Shown: in pieces, positions 62,318-64,000 of the stretch
How the letters are laid out: each line of letters starts with the position of its first letter
Numbering within the stretch: position 1 is the first letter of the stretch
Assembly (NCBI RefSeq): GCF_026210795.1
Contig: NC_089440.1
Coordinates: 1,116,001-1,180,000 of the forward strand
Length of the DNA stretch: 64,000 nt
Direction of reading: 5' to 3'
Source: Rhizophagus irregularis
Taxonomy: Eukaryota > Glomeromycota > Glomeromycetes > Glomerales > Glomeraceae
The notes under the pieces: generated by a model
Told to the model about the DNA's origin: nothing
Database searches by the model: none
The model's input: the letters and a program-made list of their open reading frames with translations, nothing else
Program-made: the position numbers and the translations under genes

Positions 62318-62479
62318 AGGTACTGTCAGATATTACCTAATATTTTAGGGAAAGGGGGTAACTAAAGATCTTAGATTACAAATAATATTATATAAGGAAT
62401 TATATATATAACATACCTTACCTAGAGGTGGGGTAAGCTCTTATATTAAAATGATATTAGGTAATATCTGACAGTGACC
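62318..62479. mobile_element. Short MITE with ACTGTCAGATATTACC ends
   Basis: Inverted ends ACTGTCAGATATTACCTAAT and ATTAGGTAATATCTGACAGT, extended outward by AGG-T / GACCT. About 160 bp, with a GGGGGTAA patch and a TACCTTACCTAGAGG stretch inside. No clear target duplication. Confidence 0.75.
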
Positions 62480-62499
62480 TAATCATTTCATTAACAAAG

Positions 62500-62960
62500 A
62501 ATTCTTTAAAAAAAACTTATATCTGTTCATATTCTTATCTAAAAACTCAAAAATTTGGCTTTCTAAAAAAAGAAATATCAGAACTTAGTAAATGTTCTAT
62601 TAAAATGAATACTAAGGTAAAATAATAAATACCCTTACCTATATAAATCATTAAAAAAAAAATAAATAAATAAATAAATAAATAAATACCCTTATCGAAA
62701 TTTTTTGCACCTAAACAAATTATCTAAAAATGGAAGAAAACGAATATTAGTGACCTTTGCTAAAAGAAACAAATTAAATTAAAAAAATACTTACAAATCC
62801 GCATCCAAGAAGTTTGAAAAAACCAACTAAAAAAAAATAAAATGTCAATAAATGTTTTATTAATATTTCATTAAAAATTATAAAAATTTGAAGTTTTATC
62901 TTCAAAAACTTATATAACCAATCAGCCTTGAAACTAGTATAACAAAATTTTCAAAATTTA
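62500..62960. repeat. A-rich palindrome repeats (array 4) with an (AAAT)n run
   Basis: Degenerate units of the same class as array 1 (GAACTTAGTAAATGTTC, AATGTCAATAAATGTTT, TTTGAAGTTTTATCTTCAAA palindromes). A run of about eight AAAT units lies at 62650-62690 between two AATACCCTTA words. Confidence 0.65.
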
Positions 62961-62974
62961 AAATAGGTTCTGAG

Positions 62975-63241
62975 TAGTGTTGCGATCCATTAATTCATCA
63001 ATTCATCAATCTGCAGATTTATCTAATTTGAAACTCATCCGGATCATCCATGAATCTGTTTTTTGCTTATCCAGATCAATCTGTCATCTGTTACTTCTAT
63101 GTTTTAACAGATTAGATCTGAATCATCCGAATTGTATATATAACTTTCTCATCCGAATTAAATCCAGATTTTCATCCAGATCATCCGTTTATTTTTGAAC
63201 TAGATTAAATGGATGACGGATTCATTCAGATCATAACACTA
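62975..63241. mobile_element. hAT-like MITE with TAGTGTT ends
   Basis: 267 bp, ends TAGTGTTGCGATCC and (reverse complement) TAGTGTTATGATCTG. Interior dense in ATCCGGATCATCC / CAGATCTG-type words. Flanks GTTCTGAG and GTTCTGGA agree at six of eight positions, a slightly eroded 8-bp duplication. Confidence 0.8.
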
Positions 63242-63319
63242 GTTCTGGACTTGTTTTAAAAGCCATTTAATTCATGAAATCATAATGTACGTTTTGATAA
63301 TATTGAAAGCTGTGACAAA

Positions 63320-63734
63320 CTTTACAGAAACTTACCATTTTTAATCAATATAGAATCAATATCGTTAAGTTTATCTTAACGGTATCATTTCGATATCATT
63401 ATAATATCATTTCAATATCGATTTAATATCGATACAATATCGAAATAAAGTATTATCACTTCGATATCATTTCGATATTAAATTGATATTGAAATGATAT
63501 CGAAATGATAATCAAAATGATATCGAAATGACATCTTTAAATTAAACTTAAAAATGTTGTTTTGATATCATTTCTATTATTATTTTAATATCATTTCAAT
63601 ATCAATTTAATATCGAAATGATATCGAAGTGATAATACTTTATTTCGATATCGTATCGATATTAAATCGATATTGAAATGATATCAAAATGATATCAAAA
63701 TGATATCACTTGAAAACTTAAAGTTTCTGTAAAG
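63320..63734. repeat. 415-bp GATATC-rich palindrome
   Basis: Near-perfect inverted repeat with arms of about 200 bp, from CTTTACAGAAACTT to AAGTTTCTGTAAAG. Each arm is made of GATATCATTTCGATATC- and AATATCGATTTAATATCG-type words, themselves short palindromes. The centre is near 63545-63560. Likely a palindromic mobile element, but no target duplication was found. Confidence 0.88.
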
Positions 63735-64000
63735 AATGGAGATTTAGAAATTTATTGATAAAAAAAACATTGTGTGATTTTAATCAATAAGCAATATAAA
63801 TAAATTTATAGCAAAATCAGTTGATTTTCAAATGTAATATTGTGATTATTAGTGTTTCCAATTATCAATCTTGTAGTATCATACAAGTTGACTATTGGTT
63901 TACCTGTATAAGTAAGTAAAACTACTATGTAAAATTTGTAATTAATTACGTATTTCTGTAATTATTTACATATTTTTATAATTAATTATGTATTTCCACA
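63735..64000. other. AT-rich end of window, nothing seen
   Basis: No coding sequence or repeat recognised. The last 80 bp contain several TAATTA/ATTTAC words. Confidence 0.4.

Overview
The window looks like nuclear DNA of an early-diverging fungus, most likely an arbuscular mycorrhizal fungus (Glomeromycotina, Rhizophagus-like). The reasons are a very AT-rich background, genes cut by many short GT-AG introns (mostly 50-150 bp), fungal-specific genes (an ERT1/AcuK Zn2Cys6 regulator, an ATP10 assembly factor), and long tracts of decayed hAT, Mutator-like and gag-type elements packed with MITEs. The species assignment is inference; no rRNA or barcode gene is present. Exon models were built by hand from splice signals, reading-frame phase and family conservation. 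The lengths given follow from joining those exons.

Layout. (1) 1.3-23.9 kb is a compact gene block: ERT1-like regulator (-), folliculin-interacting protein FNIP/LST4 (+), homeodomain factor (+), DBP2/DDX5-type DEAD-box helicase (+), a small PH-like protein (-), the chromatin remodeller CHD1 (-), and an unrecognised nuclear-looking protein with a helical C-terminus (+). (2) 24-40 kb is repeat territory: A-rich palindromic arrays, a 12-bp telomere-like minisatellite, a decayed hAT transposase, a gag fragment broken by two MITEs, a 50-bp-period palindrome array, and unrecognised degenerate coding sequence. (3) 40.4-46.9 kb is a second gene block with alternating strands: a mitochondrial RnpA-like protein (-), an EI24-like membrane protein (+), ARPC4 (-), ATP10 (+) and NAP1 (-). 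(4) 47-64 kb is again repeat-rich: a 4.2-kb hAT element carrying two MITEs, a palindromic array interrupted by a 1.3-kb hAT-like element and by a 1.2-kb nested-palindrome element, a decayed MULE-type transposase with a SWIM finger, and a 415-bp GATATC-rich palindrome.

How the genes relate. Three proteins act on chromatin or transcription (CHD1, NAP1, ERT1-like) and the homeodomain protein is also a regulator. ERT1 (gluconeogenesis/respiration) and FNIP (nutrient signalling through Rag GTPases) share a 347-bp divergent promoter region, and both belong to nutrient-response pathways. ATP10 and the RnpA-like protein are mitochondrial. No operon-like organisation is expected or seen.

Most notable: a mitochondrial RnpA-like gene in a fungus; an 829-bp intron in the DBP2-type helicase, placed inside motif V; a hAT MITE family with four 243-244-bp copies, each with a perfect 8-bp target duplication; palindrome arrays whose hairpin arms vary in a pairing-preserving way; and an ATP10 gene that appears to lack a usable 3' splice site.
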